Below, one piece after another: positions 17,386 through 27,007 of a stretch of 49,063 nucleotides of DNA. Numbering within the stretch: position 1 is the stretch's first letter; each line of letters opens with the position of its first letter. Below the pieces are notes generated by a model. The model was not told where the DNA came from and did no database searches. It worked only from the letters and a program-made list of their open reading frames with translations. The stretch covers positions 1 through 49,063 of the forward strand of contig JAILKE010000027.1 in NCBI GenBank assembly GCA_024694125.1, in the 5' to 3' direction. This DNA is from Bacteroidales bacterium. GTDB taxonomy: Bacteria > Bacteroidota > Bacteroidia > Bacteroidales > UBA3663. Both the position numbers and the translations under genes were made by a program.

Positions 17386-17520
17386 AGTTAAATAAATGAA
17401 AATACGATGGGATGGGGTTAATGGGTTGAATGGGCCCAATGGGCTTAATGGGGTCCATAGGCTTAATGGTTCTAATGGGCTTATCCCAATGCCAACTGGA
17501 ACGCTAACAACTATTAACTA
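17386..17520. repeat. Degenerate 'TTAATGGG' short tandem repeat upstream of apt
   Basis: The gap upstream of apt holds a run of loosely repeated TTAATGGG/GAATGGG words (about 17410-17485). It looks like slippage-derived low-complexity sequence. No promoter with both boxes could be identified in it. Confidence 0.5.
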
Positions 17521-17554
17521 ATAACTATTACCTTGCTTGTACTGCCGGGCAGAT

Positions 17555-19444
17555 TTACCTGCCCAGCAGCACAAGCAGTATGTTGACGTCAGCAGGCGAA
17601 ACGCCCGGCACACGCGAAGCCTGACCCACTGTCTCGGGACGGATGCGGGACAACTTCTGGCGCGCCTCGATGGTGAGCTGCTGCAATGAATTGTAGTCGA
17701 AATCGGGACGGAGACGGATGTTCTCCAGGCGGGCAATCTTGTCGGCTACCATCTTCTCGCGCTCTATATATCCAGCATACTTGATGCGGACCTCGGCTGC
17801 CTCGATGATCTCCTCTCTCCTATCAGCGGGCAGAGTCTCGAAGAGTGACTTCAGTTCCGGTACATACTCGGACAACTGGAGCATGGTAAGTTCGGGACGA
17901 TTGATCAAAGCAACCAATTTGCAGCCCTCCTTGAGCGGTGTAGAACCCAACTTAGAAAGGACATCGTTGAACGATAGTTTCACGTGGAACTCATTGCAGA
18001 ACGACAAAATCCTCTCGACGCAATCGCGTTTCTCGCAGAAGAGACGCCAACGCTCCTCGGTAGCCAAGCCAAGTTTGTAGCCCTTCTCGGTGAGGCGCAT
18101 GTCTGCATCGTCCTGACGAAGCAGGATGCGGTACTCGGCGCGGCTGGTAAACATTCGATAGGGTTCATCGACGCCCTTGGTCACAAGGTCATCGATCAAG
18201 ACTCCGATATAGGCTTCATCACGCGACAAGGTGAAGGAGCCGCGGTCCAGGGCGCGCAGTGCTGCATTGAGACCTGCGACCAGTCCCTGTCCAGCTGCCT
18301 CTTCGTAACCGGTAGTTCCATTGACCTGACCTGCCATGAAGAGATTGGCGACCACCTTGCTTTCCAGGGTATGGAGCAACTGGGTTGGGTCGAAGTAATC
18401 ATACTCGATGGCATAACCAGGACGATAAGCCTGTGCGTGAGCCAATGCTGGGATATGGTGCAAAGCCTCGAGCTGGATATCGATAGGCAACGAACTGGAG
18501 AAGCCATTGAGGTAATACTCCTGGGTATCGGTTCCTTCGGGCTCGAGGAAGAGCAGGTGGTGATCCTTGTCCGCGAAGGTTACAATCTTGGTCTCAATGC
18601 TGGGACAATAGCGTGGACCGATGCTGTGGATCTGGCCGTTGTACAAGGGTGAGTCCGGCAGACCACGACGCAGCACCTCATGCACCTTCTCGTTGGTCTG
18701 TATGGTCCAACAAGGCATCTGTTGCAAACGGGCTTCTTTCTGTTCGTCAGTGAAAGGCAAGTAAGAGAAATGATGGAAGTCATTCTCTCCGTCCTGACGT
18801 TCGGCGAGACTGAAGTCTATAGTGCGGCCATCCAGTCGGACAGGAGTACCGGTCTTCATTCGACCCATAGTGATACCAGCCTCGACCAGTTGTTCGGTCA
18901 GTCCGTAGCTTGCCTCCTCTCCTACTCTACCGCCTGGTATCATGGTCCGGCCGATGTGCATCAGACCATTGAGGAAAGTGCCCGCCGTGATGACCACCGC
19001 CTTGGCCTCGAAGCGCACGCCCATACGGGTCACTACACCACCTATAGTTCCACGTGAAACAAAAATCAATTCCTTGACCGTATCCTGCCAAATGGAGAGA
19101 TTAGGGGTATTCTCGAGCACCTTGCGCCAAGCCCAGATGAACTTGCCGCGGTCCGCCTGACTGCGAGGGCTCCACATGGCGGGACCCTTGGAACGGTTGA
19201 GCATTCGGAACTGAATAGAGCAGGCATCGGTCACTTCACCCATCTTGCCGCCCAGGGCATCAATCTCGCGCACAATCTGACCCTTGGCGATACCGCCCAC
19301 GGCAGGATTGCACGACATTTGTCCAATCTTATTCATATCCATAGTGATCAGACACGTGCTCGCACCGAGACGGGCAGCCGCATGAGCAGCCTCACATCCT
19401 GCGTGACCAGCTCCGACCACTATGACATCGTAAGAGAAAGTCAT
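17555..19444 (-). CDS. mnmG: MnmG (GidA), tRNA U34 carboxymethylaminomethyl modification FAD enzyme
   Basis: The 629-residue protein works with MnmE to modify the wobble uridine of certain tRNAs. The FAD-binding dinucleotide fold is at the start (YDVIVVGAGHAGCEAAHAAARLGA). The family signatures SCNPAVGGIAKGQIVREIDALGG (about residues 45-67) and GPRYCPSIETKI (about 275) are intact. The NTTGYEEAAGQGLVAG motif and the helical C-terminal MnmE-binding region ending at RVPGVSPADVNILLVLLGR are also present. Length is standard. mnmG is often close to the chromosome origin, which fits the parS-like sites here: two of them (17976, 19046) lie within this gene. Confidence 0.97.
   Translation of the reverse strand: MTFSYDVIVVGAGHAGCEAAHAAARLGASTCLITMDMNKIGQMSCNPAVGGIAKGQIVREIDALGGKMGEVTDACSIQFRMLNRSKGPAMWSPRSQADRGKFIWAWRKVLENTPNLSIWQDTVKELIFVSRGTIGGVVTRMGVRFEAKAVVITAGTFLNGLMHIGRTMIPGGRVGEEASYGLTEQLVEAGITMGRMKTGTPVRLDGRTIDFSLAERQDGENDFHHFSYLPFTDEQKEARLQQMPCWTIQTNEKVHEVLRRGLPDSPLYNGQIHSIGPRYCPSIETKIVTFADKDHHLLFLEPEGTDTQEYYLNGFSSSLPIDIQLEALHHIPALAHAQAYRPGYAIEYDYFDPTQLLHTLESKVVANLFMAGQVNGTTGYEEAAGQGLVAGLNAALRALDRGSFTLSRDEAYIGVLIDDLVTKGVDEPYRMFTSRAEYRILLRQDDADMRLTEKGYKLGLATEERWRLFCEKRDCVERILSFCNEFHVKLSFNDVLSKLGSTPLKEGCKLVALINRPELTMLQLSEYVPELKSLFETLPADRREEIIEAAEVRIKYAGYIEREKMVADKIARLENIRLRPDFDYNSLQQLTIEARQKLSRIRPETVGQASRVPGVSPADVNILLVLLGR
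17976..17991. promoter_or_regulatory. parS-like site 4 (inside mnmG)
   Basis: AGTTTCACGTGGAACT keeps the core TTTCACGTG but departs from the parS consensus at three positions. It encodes E-F-H-V-K-L in a non-conserved part of MnmG. Weakest of the five. Confidence 0.55.
19046..19061. promoter_or_regulatory. parS-like site 5 (inside mnmG)
   Basis: AGTTCCACGTGAAACA fits TGTTNCACGTGAAACA (N is C) except at the first base. It encodes F-V-S-R-G-T near MnmG residue 130. Confidence 0.75.
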
Positions 19445-19480
19445 TGTTAATATATAGAGAGATAATTACATCTCCCTCCC

Positions 19481-19918
19481 TTAAAGGGAGGGGTTATTCA
19501 TTTTGTCCAACATCCGGAGGGCTTCGTCCTCATTCTGCTCCATGATCTCACGTTCGCCTGGTCCCTTGTCATTGATGCCGCACAGGTGAAGCACGCCGTG
19601 AATGATGACACGGTGCAGCTCACGTTCGTAGGGCTGATGGAACAGTTCGGCATTGGACCTTACTGTATCAAGGCTGATGAATAGGTCGCCCGAGATACGG
19701 TCACCTTCAGTGTAGTCGAAAGTAATAATGTCGGTATAATAATCGTGCTGCAGATACTGACGATTTACCTCGAGGATCTTCTCGTCGTTGCAGAAGATGT
19801 ATGAGATCTCGCCCACTCTCTTGCCGTGCGATGCCGCAACCTGCTTGACCCACTCACGTATTTCAGTGCGTCGCAATACAGGCATTTCCGTTTGCTCGTT
19901 AAAAAATGAAATTGCCAT
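19481..19918 (-). CDS. ybeY: YbeY, endoribonuclease/rRNA maturation factor
   Basis: The 145-residue protein belongs to the UPF0054 metalloprotein family involved in 16S rRNA 3' maturation and ribosome quality control. The signatures ISYIFCNDEKILEVNRQYLQHDYYTDIITFDY, GDLFISLDTVR and HRVIIHGVLHLCGINDKG are present. The usual H-x3-H-x5-H zinc motif appears as H-x3-H-x5-D, a form I associate with Bacteroidetes. I start at 19918 (MAISFFNEQTEM). An in-frame ATG at 20020 would add 34 residues that run through a leader hairpin and do not resemble the family. Confidence 0.92.
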   Translation of the reverse strand: MAISFFNEQTEMPVLRRTEIREWVKQVAASHGKRVGEISYIFCNDEKILEVNRQYLQHDYYTDIITFDYTEGDRISGDLFISLDTVRSNAELFHQPYERELHRVIIHGVLHLCGINDKGPGEREIMEQNEDEALRMLDKMNNPSL

Positions 19919-19964
19919 ATAATATATGAAATAAACACAATCTTGAATCTGGTCTGCTGTCCGA

Positions 19965-20028
19965 CTCCGGACTTTGGTCATAGTGACATAACCTGCCTCG
20001 TGACGAGACAAAAGGACCAAGCCCGGAG
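19965..20028 (-). promoter_or_regulatory. Structured leader hairpin upstream of ybeY
   Basis: Arms 19965-19979 (CTCCGGACTTTGGTC) and 20014-20028 (GGACCAAGCCCGGAG) pair with one mismatch and one bulge. They enclose a second small stem CTCG-TGA-CGAG. The fold ends 46 nt before the ybeY start and has no T-tract, so it is not a terminator. It matches no riboswitch class I know. The whole 19919-20454 gap is a divergent control region for ybeY (-) and atpD (+); from 20160 to 20300 it is AT-rich with no features. Confidence 0.55.
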
Positions 20029-20147
20029 TGGAGATTGGTCATAATAGTCTCGTAATACCCTTGTAATACCCCGACCGAACCCGAAACAGTACGTCGGGCA
20101 CACTCCCTAAAGGCATATATGACAGGGCATAAATCCCGAGAACACCG

Positions 20148-20155
20148 CAAAGATA
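20148..20155 (-). promoter_or_regulatory. -7 box of a ybeY promoter
   Basis: Read on the minus strand this is TATCTTTG, an exact TAnnTTTG match. A TTG 23 nt upstream could serve as a loose -33. Transcripts would have a leader of about 220 nt that includes the hairpin at 19965-20028. Confidence 0.5.
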
Positions 20156-20300
20156 GACAAAAAAAGGCAAGTTATGAACAATTTACAACACTTTTTTCAA
20201 CAAGAGTGCCCGAATATCGAGAAAATTGCCGAAAGTAGTCGGAAAAAATAGCAAAAATCAGCCCTTTTTAAAAAAAATTGAAAAAAAAAGGCAAAAAAAA

Positions 20301-20330
20301 TTTGACGATACGAAATAAACATTATATTTG
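20301..20330 (+). promoter_or_regulatory. Promoter of the ATP synthase operon
   Basis: TTTG (20301-20304), 18 nt, then TATATTTG (20323-20330) fits the Bacteroidetes consensus. The predicted leader to atpD is about 120 nt. Confidence 0.7.
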
Positions 20331-20448
20331 CTGCACGAAAAACTCTCAACAGCTTTCTTTTTTATACTTTTTGAATAGTATTATTGCACTTGATAGTTAG
20401 TATTACTGCATTATTTTTATTCTGTATTCAATAAATAATTAAACATAA

Positions 20449-21975
<1,527 letters not shown>

Positions 21976-22058
21976 TCACCACTACCCATCGGCCTAAAAA
22001 TGCAGCCGAAAATGAGCTACAATTTAGAGTGTTTCACCCACCAAACAAACTGATTATT

Positions 22059-22295
22059 ATGAAACTTGTCATATTCAGTCCGGAAAAGACCATCTTCGAA
22101 GGTGAAGTATCGCTGGTCGAAGTACCGGGCAGCAAAGGCCGATTTGTGATACTGGAGAACCACGACGCTATCATCACCACGCTGCAACCCGGCGAAATTC
22201 GATTTGTGCGCGACGGCGAGGAGACTCGCCAACAGGTCTCGTCAGGATATGTCGAGGTGCACAATAATCTGGTTTCAGCCTGCGTACAGATATGA
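22059..22295 (+). CDS. atpC: F1 ATP synthase subunit epsilon, short form
   Basis: The 78-residue protein covers only the N-terminal beta-sandwich of epsilon (MKLVIFSPEKTIFEGEVSLVEVPG, then GRFVILENHDAIITTLQPGEI). The C-terminal helical hairpin that inhibits ATP hydrolysis in E. coli and Bacillus is missing. This short form is usual in Bacteroidetes. I start at 22059 because this ATG begins the conserved MKL-I-P start; the earlier in-frame ATG at 22029 would add ten unrelated residues. It ends in an ATGATGA overlap with the next gene. Confidence 0.94.
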   Translation: MKLVIFSPEKTIFEGEVSLVEVPGSKGRFVILENHDAIITTLQPGEIRFVRDGEETRQQVSSGYVEVHNNLVSACVQI

Positions 22296-22567
22296 TGACC
22301 TGGCAGATAGGCCTCATCGCAGTGTGCATACTGCTGGAAATCGGCATCGTATGCGCCTACCGTTGGGCACAGAACAATACCCCGGAATATACTCCATGGG
22401 TCATACTGGGCTCCAAGGTAGTCAAAATGCTGGCCGCCATCGTCTCGGTGATAGCCATCTACTACATCACCGAGATAGAGGTAACGACCTACGCCATCTG
22501 GCTCATCGTATGCTACCTCATTTCGATAGTGATAGAGTCTGTACTCTTTCTTAAAAAGAAGCAATAA
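22292..22567 (+). CDS. Small membrane protein of the ATP synthase operon (AtpI-like position)
   Basis: The 91-residue protein has three hydrophobic segments (about residues 5-22, 38-60 and 65-86) and a basic tail (LKKKQ). It starts inside the last codons of atpC and ends 6 nt before atpB, so it is translationally coupled to both. By position and topology it may do the job of AtpI, which helps assemble the c-ring, but I see no clear AtpI sequence motif. In other Bacteroidales a similar unnamed gene sits at the same place. Confidence 0.85.
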   Translation: MMTWQIGLIAVCILLEIGIVCAYRWAQNNTPEYTPWVILGSKVVKMLAAIVSVIAIYYITEIEVTTYAIWLIVCYLISIVIESVLFLKKKQ

Positions 22568-22573
22568 CACGTT

Positions 22574-23668
22574 ATGATAAACAACAACAAGGTCTGCAGC
22601 TACCTGCTCGCTTGCATCCTGGCCATCGGCATGCTGTTGCCAACGACAGCTCAAGCCGCTGCTCAAGAGGAACCCGCAGCCAAGGGTGAGATCGATATGA
22701 CATCGCTCATCCTGGGCCACATCGGAGACTCGTACGAGTGGCACTTCTGGGGCGAGGGCGAGAATGCAGTAGCTATACCACTGCCCATATTGGTTTACTC
22801 GCGCGAACGGAGCCAATGGTTCTTCTTCAACTTCCACCATCTGGAGGAGGCCGAGAAAGAGGGTATCACCTACCAGGGCTTCAAGTTGGCCGATGCCGGA
22901 CACCCAGATGCCGGCAAGGTGGTTGAATACAACAGCACCACGGGCAACTGGGAACGTCCATTGGACCTCTCGCTCACCAAGAATGCCGTTGGCCTGATCA
23001 TCAACAGCATCCTGCTGATATGCATCGTGCTGGGTTGCGCCCATTGGTACAAGAACAAGAAGCCTTCGGACGAAGCTCCACGCGGTTTCGTCGGTCTGAT
23101 GGAGATGATGATTTCCATGGTTTACAACGACATCATCAAGGCCAATATTCCTCAGCACGTTCAGCGCTACTCGGGATATCTGCTATGCGCCTTCTTCTTC
23201 ATCTTCTTCACCAACTTGATTGGACTTATCCCTGGATCGGCCAACATCACCGGCAACATCGCAGTTACTTTCGTACTGGCTGCCTGCACGTTCCTGTTCG
23301 TCAACCTGGGTGGTAACAAGGAGTACTGGAAGGAGATCTTCTGGGCCGATGTACCTGGCTGGCTCAAGCCTATCATGGCTGTGATCGAGTTCTTTGGTAT
23401 CTTCACCAAGCCTGTCGCCCTGATGATTCGTCTCTTCGCCAACATTATGGCAGGTCACGCAGCTCTGCTGGCATTGATCGGAGTTATCTTCATCACCGCC
23501 AACATCAGCCCAGTCATCAATGGCATCATGACCCCACTGTCGGTCATCTTCGCCATCTTCCTCGACTGCCTGGAGTGCCTGGTTGCCTTCATTCAGGCTT
23601 ACGTCTTCACCATGCTGTCAGCTGTATTCATCGGCCTGTCAGTACCGAAGCACCACGCCGAGGCGTGA
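22574..23668 (+). CDS. atpB: Fo ATP synthase subunit a
   Basis: The 364-residue protein has an N-terminal signal-like segment (MINNNKVCSYLLACILAIGMLLPTTAQA) and a roughly 100-residue extra-membrane part (residues 30-130) absent from E. coli subunit a. Typical transmembrane helices follow. The essential arginine facing the c-ring lies in PVALMIRLFANIMAGH (around residue 286), and the last helices contain AFIQAYVFTMLSAVFIGLSV. The long N-terminus is common in Bacteroidetes. A repeat-rich 205-nt gap separates it from atpE, the only wide gap between the Fo genes. Confidence 0.96.
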   Translation: MINNNKVCSYLLACILAIGMLLPTTAQAAAQEEPAAKGEIDMTSLILGHIGDSYEWHFWGEGENAVAIPLPILVYSRERSQWFFFNFHHLEEAEKEGITYQGFKLADAGHPDAGKVVEYNSTTGNWERPLDLSLTKNAVGLIINSILLICIVLGCAHWYKNKKPSDEAPRGFVGLMEMMISMVYNDIIKANIPQHVQRYSGYLLCAFFFIFFTNLIGLIPGSANITGNIAVTFVLAACTFLFVNLGGNKEYWKEIFWADVPGWLKPIMAVIEFFGIFTKPVALMIRLFANIMAGHAALLALIGVIFITANISPVINGIMTPLSVIFAIFLDCLECLVAFIQAYVFTMLSAVFIGLSVPKHHAEA

Positions 23669-23728
23669 GGGGAGAAAGAGTAATGAGTAAAGGGTAATGT
23701 GGAGTGTAGATTGACAATTCTATTATTC

Positions 23729-23802
23729 CTTGTCACTCTTTGTACTTTGTCACTTTGTACTTTGTCACTTCTCTGTACTTTGTACTTTGTCTCTTTGTAC
23801 TT
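23729..23802. repeat. Short tandem repeat of CTTTGTACTTTGTCA words in the atpB-atpE gap
   Basis: The words TTTGTAC and TTTGTCA alternate about seven times. On the plus strand this yields several TACTTTG strings that look like -7 boxes but are one base short of TAnnTTTG. It is not coding. It may be slippage sequence, or may modulate atpE expression. Confidence 0.75.
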
Positions 23803-23873
23803 ATTCTCTTCCTTAATCAAAGAAAATTTTACAAAAGAAAATAAATTCATTAACAACTAAAAATCTTACTATT

Positions 23874-24116
23874 ATGTTTACTACAGTTCTTCTCGAAGCA
23901 ATTTCTACTCAGGGTGCTGCCGCTCTCGGCGCAGGTATCGTAGCAATTGGTGCTGGTCTCGGCCTCGGCAAAATCGGTGCCGCTGCCATGGACGCTATGG
24001 CTCGTCAGCCAGAGGCAATCAGCAAGATTCAGACTCCTATGATCATTATCGGCGCTCTCGTCGAGGGTGTCAGCCTTATCGGTGTTGTAGCTTGTCTGCT
24101 CGGCGTACTCAAATAA
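23874..24116 (+). CDS. atpE: Fo ATP synthase subunit c
   Basis: The 80-residue two-helix proteolipid forms the rotor ring. Helix 1 is glycine-rich (LGAGIVAIGAGLGLGKIG), the polar loop is ARQPEA (residues 43-48), and helix 2 carries the ion-binding glutamate E64 in IIGALVEGVSLIG. The residue matching the sodium-ligand glutamine of Na+-type rings is L31, and the residue after the glutamate is glycine rather than serine, so I expect proton rather than sodium specificity. Subunit c is needed in about ten copies, so separate expression control in the preceding gap would be reasonable. Confidence 0.97.
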   Translation: MFTTVLLEAISTQGAAALGAGIVAIGAGLGLGKIGAAAMDAMARQPEAISKIQTPMIIIGALVEGVSLIGVVACLLGVLK

Positions 24117-24131
24117 AAAATCTTTTAGCTT

Positions 24132-24629
24132 ATGTCATTGTTAACGCCTGAAATAGGACTTATCTTCTGGATGCTCGTAGCATTCGGCGTAGTCTTCTTT
24201 GTACTGGTCAAATTCGGTTGGCCTATCATCACCAATATGGTCGATGAAAGAAAGAAGTACATCGACGACTCACTCGAGGCTGCCAAGCAGGCCAACGAGA
24301 AATTGGCCAAGATACAGGAGGAAAGTGCCGCAATGCTGAAGCAGGCCCGTGAACAGCAGAGCCAGATTCTGGCCGAAGCCATGGACCAGCGTAAGCAGAT
24401 AGTCGAAAAGGCGCAGACGGAAGCAACCACAGCCGGCCAGAAGATACTGGAAGAGGCCAAACAACAGATCGAGGTAGAGAAGGAGGACGCCATTCGCGAC
24501 ATTCGCCGCCAGGTAGGCCTGCTCTCCGTCGAGATTGCAGAGAAAGTACTTCGTCAGAGCCTGAAGTCCGACAAGGACCAGATGGCTATGATCGATCGTT
24601 TACTCGATGAGATGGATAACAAGAAGTAA
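24132..24629 (+). CDS. atpF: Fo ATP synthase subunit b
   Basis: The 165-residue stator subunit has one N-terminal membrane helix (IGLIFWMLVAFGVVFFVLVKFGWPII). A long charged coiled coil follows (residues 40-150, for example EAAKQANEKLAKIQEES), which links Fo to delta at the top of F1. It ends with LLDEMDNKK, 2 nt before atpH. Length is normal. Confidence 0.97.
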   Translation: MSLLTPEIGLIFWMLVAFGVVFFVLVKFGWPIITNMVDERKKYIDDSLEAAKQANEKLAKIQEESAAMLKQAREQQSQILAEAMDQRKQIVEKAQTEATTAGQKILEEAKQQIEVEKEDAIRDIRRQVGLLSVEIAEKVLRQSLKSDKDQMAMIDRLLDEMDNKK

Positions 24630-24631
24630 TT

Positions 24632-25192
24632 ATGGATATTGGAATTATCGCCAAACGTTACGCCAAGGCTCTGTTAGACTTTGCTCTGGCCTCAAAAACT
24701 GAAGACACGGTGTATGCCGAGGTACTTCAGTTCATCGGGTCGTGGAACAACGTCCCTCAGCTGGCCCAGGTATTGGGCAATCCGCTCCTCCCTGCCCAGC
24801 AGAAGGAGTCGGTGATCTGCCAGGCTGCCTCGACTGCGGTGAGCCCCACATTCCAGAAATTTACTACCTTGGTAGTGGCTCACCGTCGCGAGTCGTTCAT
24901 GCTCTTCATCGCCCACAGTTATGTCACGCTCTACCGTAAGTTGAAACATATCTCGATCGGCAAGCTCGTTACCGCCGTACCTGTATCCAAATCGGTCGCA
25001 ACCCGTCTCGAAAAGATGGTACAAGACCAGTCGGCAGGTGCTGTTGACGTTATCCTCGACACCCAGACGGATCCCTCCATTATGGGTGGTTTTATCTTCC
25101 AGATCGACGACCTGCGACTGGACGCCTCCGTGCGCTCTCAGTTTGAACGGATCAAAAAACAGTTTGTAGAGAAGAACAAGCGCATCATCTGA
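24632..25192 (+). CDS. atpH: F1 ATP synthase subunit delta
   Basis: The 186-residue OSCP/delta protein joins the b-subunit stalk to the alpha subunits. The N-terminal helical domain begins DIGIIAKRYAKALLDFA, and the C-terminal family signature is DPSIMGGFIFQIDDLRLDASVRSQFERIKKQF. It follows atpF with a 2-nt gap and precedes atpA by 79 nt. Confidence 0.95.
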   Translation: MDIGIIAKRYAKALLDFALASKTEDTVYAEVLQFIGSWNNVPQLAQVLGNPLLPAQQKESVICQAASTAVSPTFQKFTTLVVAHRRESFMLFIAHSYVTLYRKLKHISIGKLVTAVPVSKSVATRLEKMVQDQSAGAVDVILDTQTDPSIMGGFIFQIDDLRLDASVRSQFERIKKQFVEKNKRII

Positions 25193-25271
25193 TAGCCCCA
25201 CTCCTACCGACTCCGTTTCTTGACCGGACAAAGTCGTCAAGTATATAATAGTCTAATTGTCAAAAATTCCT

Positions 25272-26852
25272 ATGAGTAATATTAAAGCCAGCGAAGTGAG
25301 CGAAGTGCTCTTGCAGCAACTGCAAGGTATCGACACCCAGGCCCAATACGATGAGGTCGGTACCGTACTGACCGTGGGCGATGGTGTGGCGCGTATCTAC
25401 GGTCTGCGCAATGCCGAAGCCAACGAGTTGCTGGAATTTGAAAACGGCGTCATGGCAGTCGTCATGAATCTGGAGGAAGACAATGTGGGAGCCGTACTCT
25501 TCGGCGGCGCCGAGAAGGTGCGCGAGGGTATGATCGTGAAGCGCACCAAGCGCATCGCCTCCATACAGGTCAACGAAAACCTCTTCGGCCGTGTCATCAA
25601 CCCATTGGGTGAACCGCTCGACGGTATGGGACCTATCGAGGGTGAGAAATTCGAAATGCCTCTGGAACGTAAGGCTCCTGGCGTCGTATTCCGTCAGCCT
25701 GTAAAACGTCCTCTGCAGACTGGTCTCAAGGCTGTCGATGCCATGATTCCTATCGGTCGTGGTCAGCGTGAGCTTATCATCGGTGACCGCCAGACTGGTA
25801 AGACTGCCATCGCTATTGATACCATCATCAACCAGAAGGAGAACTACGAGAAGGGTGACCCTGTATATTGTATCTATGTAGCCATCGGACAGAAAGGTTC
25901 GACCGTTGCATCGCTCGTACAGACTCTGCGCGAAAAGGGTGCCATGCCCTATACTTGCGTCGTAGCTGCTACAGCTGCTGACTCGGCCGCCCTGCAGTAC
26001 TTTGCTCCTTTTGCAGGTGCTGCTATCGGTGAGTTCATCCGTGATACTGGACGCCACGCTCTCGCAGTATATGATGACCTCTCTAAGCAGGCTGTTGCCT
26101 ACCGTGAGGTATCATTGATCTTGCGCCGTCCTTCAGGACGTGAGGCTTATCCTGGTGACGTCTTCTACCTGCACAGCCGTCTGTTGGAACGTGCAGCCAA
26201 GATCATCGAACAGCAGGAGGTTGCCGAACAGATGAACGACCTGCCACCATCACTCAAGGGTCATGTCAAGGCTGGTGGTTCTCTCACCGCCCTGCCTATC
26301 ATCGAGACTCAGGCGGGTGACGTATCGGCCTACATCCCTACCAACGTGATCTCTATCACCGATGGTCAGATCTTCCTCGAGACCGACCTCTTCAACCAGG
26401 GCTTCCGTCCTGCCATCAACGTAGGTATTTCGGTATCTCGTGTAGGTGGTTCTGCTCAGATCAAGTCTATGAAGAAAGTGGCTGGTACCCTCAAAATCGA
26501 CCAGGCTCAGTATCGCGAACTCGAGTCATTTGCCAAGTTCTCAAGCGATATGGATGCCGTCACTGCGATGGCTATCGACCGTGGTCGTAAGAACAACAAA
26601 CTGCTCATCCAACCTCAGTACAGCCCTATGCCTGTAGGCGAACAGATTGCTATTCTCTACTGCGGTACTAAGGGTCTGATGGCCAAGATTGCAGTCGACC
26701 AGGTACCTGAGTTCCAGGACAAGTTCCTCGAGCGTCTGCGCGTATCTCACCAGGAAGATGTAATCAAGCCATTGTCGGAAGGAAAGATTGATGACGATAT
26801 CATCAAGATCATCACCGATACGGCTGCAGGCATCTGTACAGAACTGGCCTAA
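25272..26852 (+). CDS. atpA: F1 ATP synthase subunit alpha
   Basis: The 526-residue regulatory/structural nucleotide-binding subunit of F1 begins [19 protein letters not shown]. The P-loop is [14 protein letters not shown] (about residues 170-183), and the interface arginine lies in [27 protein letters not shown] prefer the ATG at 25272 over an in-frame TTG at 25257, since the family starts at this ATG. A 155-nt gap to atpG follows. Confidence 0.98.
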   Translation: MSNIKASEVSEVLLQQLQGIDTQAQYDEVGTVLTVGDGVARIYGLRNAEANELLEFENGVMAVVMNLEEDNVGAVLFGGAEKVREGMIVKRTKRIASIQVNENLFGRVINPLGEPLDGMGPIEGEKFEMPLERKAPGVVFRQPVKRPLQTGLKAVDAMIPIGRGQRELIIGDRQTGKTAIAIDTIINQKENYEKGDPVYCIYVAIGQKGSTVASLVQTLREKGAMPYTCVVAATAADSAALQYFAPFAGAAIGEFIRDTGRHALAVYDDLSKQAVAYREVSLILRRPSGREAYPGDVFYLHSRLLERAAKIIEQQEVAEQMNDLPPSLKGHVKAGGSLTALPIIETQAGDVSAYIPTNVISITDGQIFLETDLFNQGFRPAINVGISVSRVGGSAQIKSMKKVAGTLKIDQAQYRELESFAKFSSDMDAVTAMAIDRGRKNNKLLIQPQYSPMPVGEQIAILYCGTKGLMAKIAVDQVPEFQDKFLERLRVSHQEDVIKPLSEGKIDDDIIKIITDTAAGICTELA

Positions 26853-27007
26853 ATATGGACATCTCCCGCCCCGTGTTTGTCCCGGAAACAATATATAGAA
26901 ATAACTATTGTCCCAGAGATACATCGGACAGGGAGATTCCAACGAAAGGAAGCGGTTGGAGGGTGCTACCTGCACCCCACCACCGCCTAACCTCATAACC
27001 TAACACT
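26853..27007. other. atpA-atpG spacer with small hairpin
   Basis: A stem GGGTGC-TACCT-GCACCC lies at about 26965-26981, shortly before atpG, and CATCTCCC/GGGAGAT could pair across most of the gap. No coding signal or T-tract is seen. It may be an mRNA processing or stability element; this is inference. Confidence 0.4.

Noticed and set aside
19919-20020. Longer YbeY starting at 20020 (179 aa)
   Set aside because: The extra 34 residues have no family likeness and run through a strong leader hairpin; start at 19918 preferred.
22034-23158. 374-codon minus-strand frame across atpC and atpB
   Set aside because: Spans three coupled ATP synthase genes in antisense; product has no recognisable features.
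23669-23728. Missing gene between atpB and atpE
   Set aside because: No open frame with a plausible start or composition; the gap is repeat and leader sequence.
23729-23802. Possible CRISPR-like array
   Set aside because: Repeat words are 7-8 bp with no spacers of constant length and no cas genes; simple slippage repeat.
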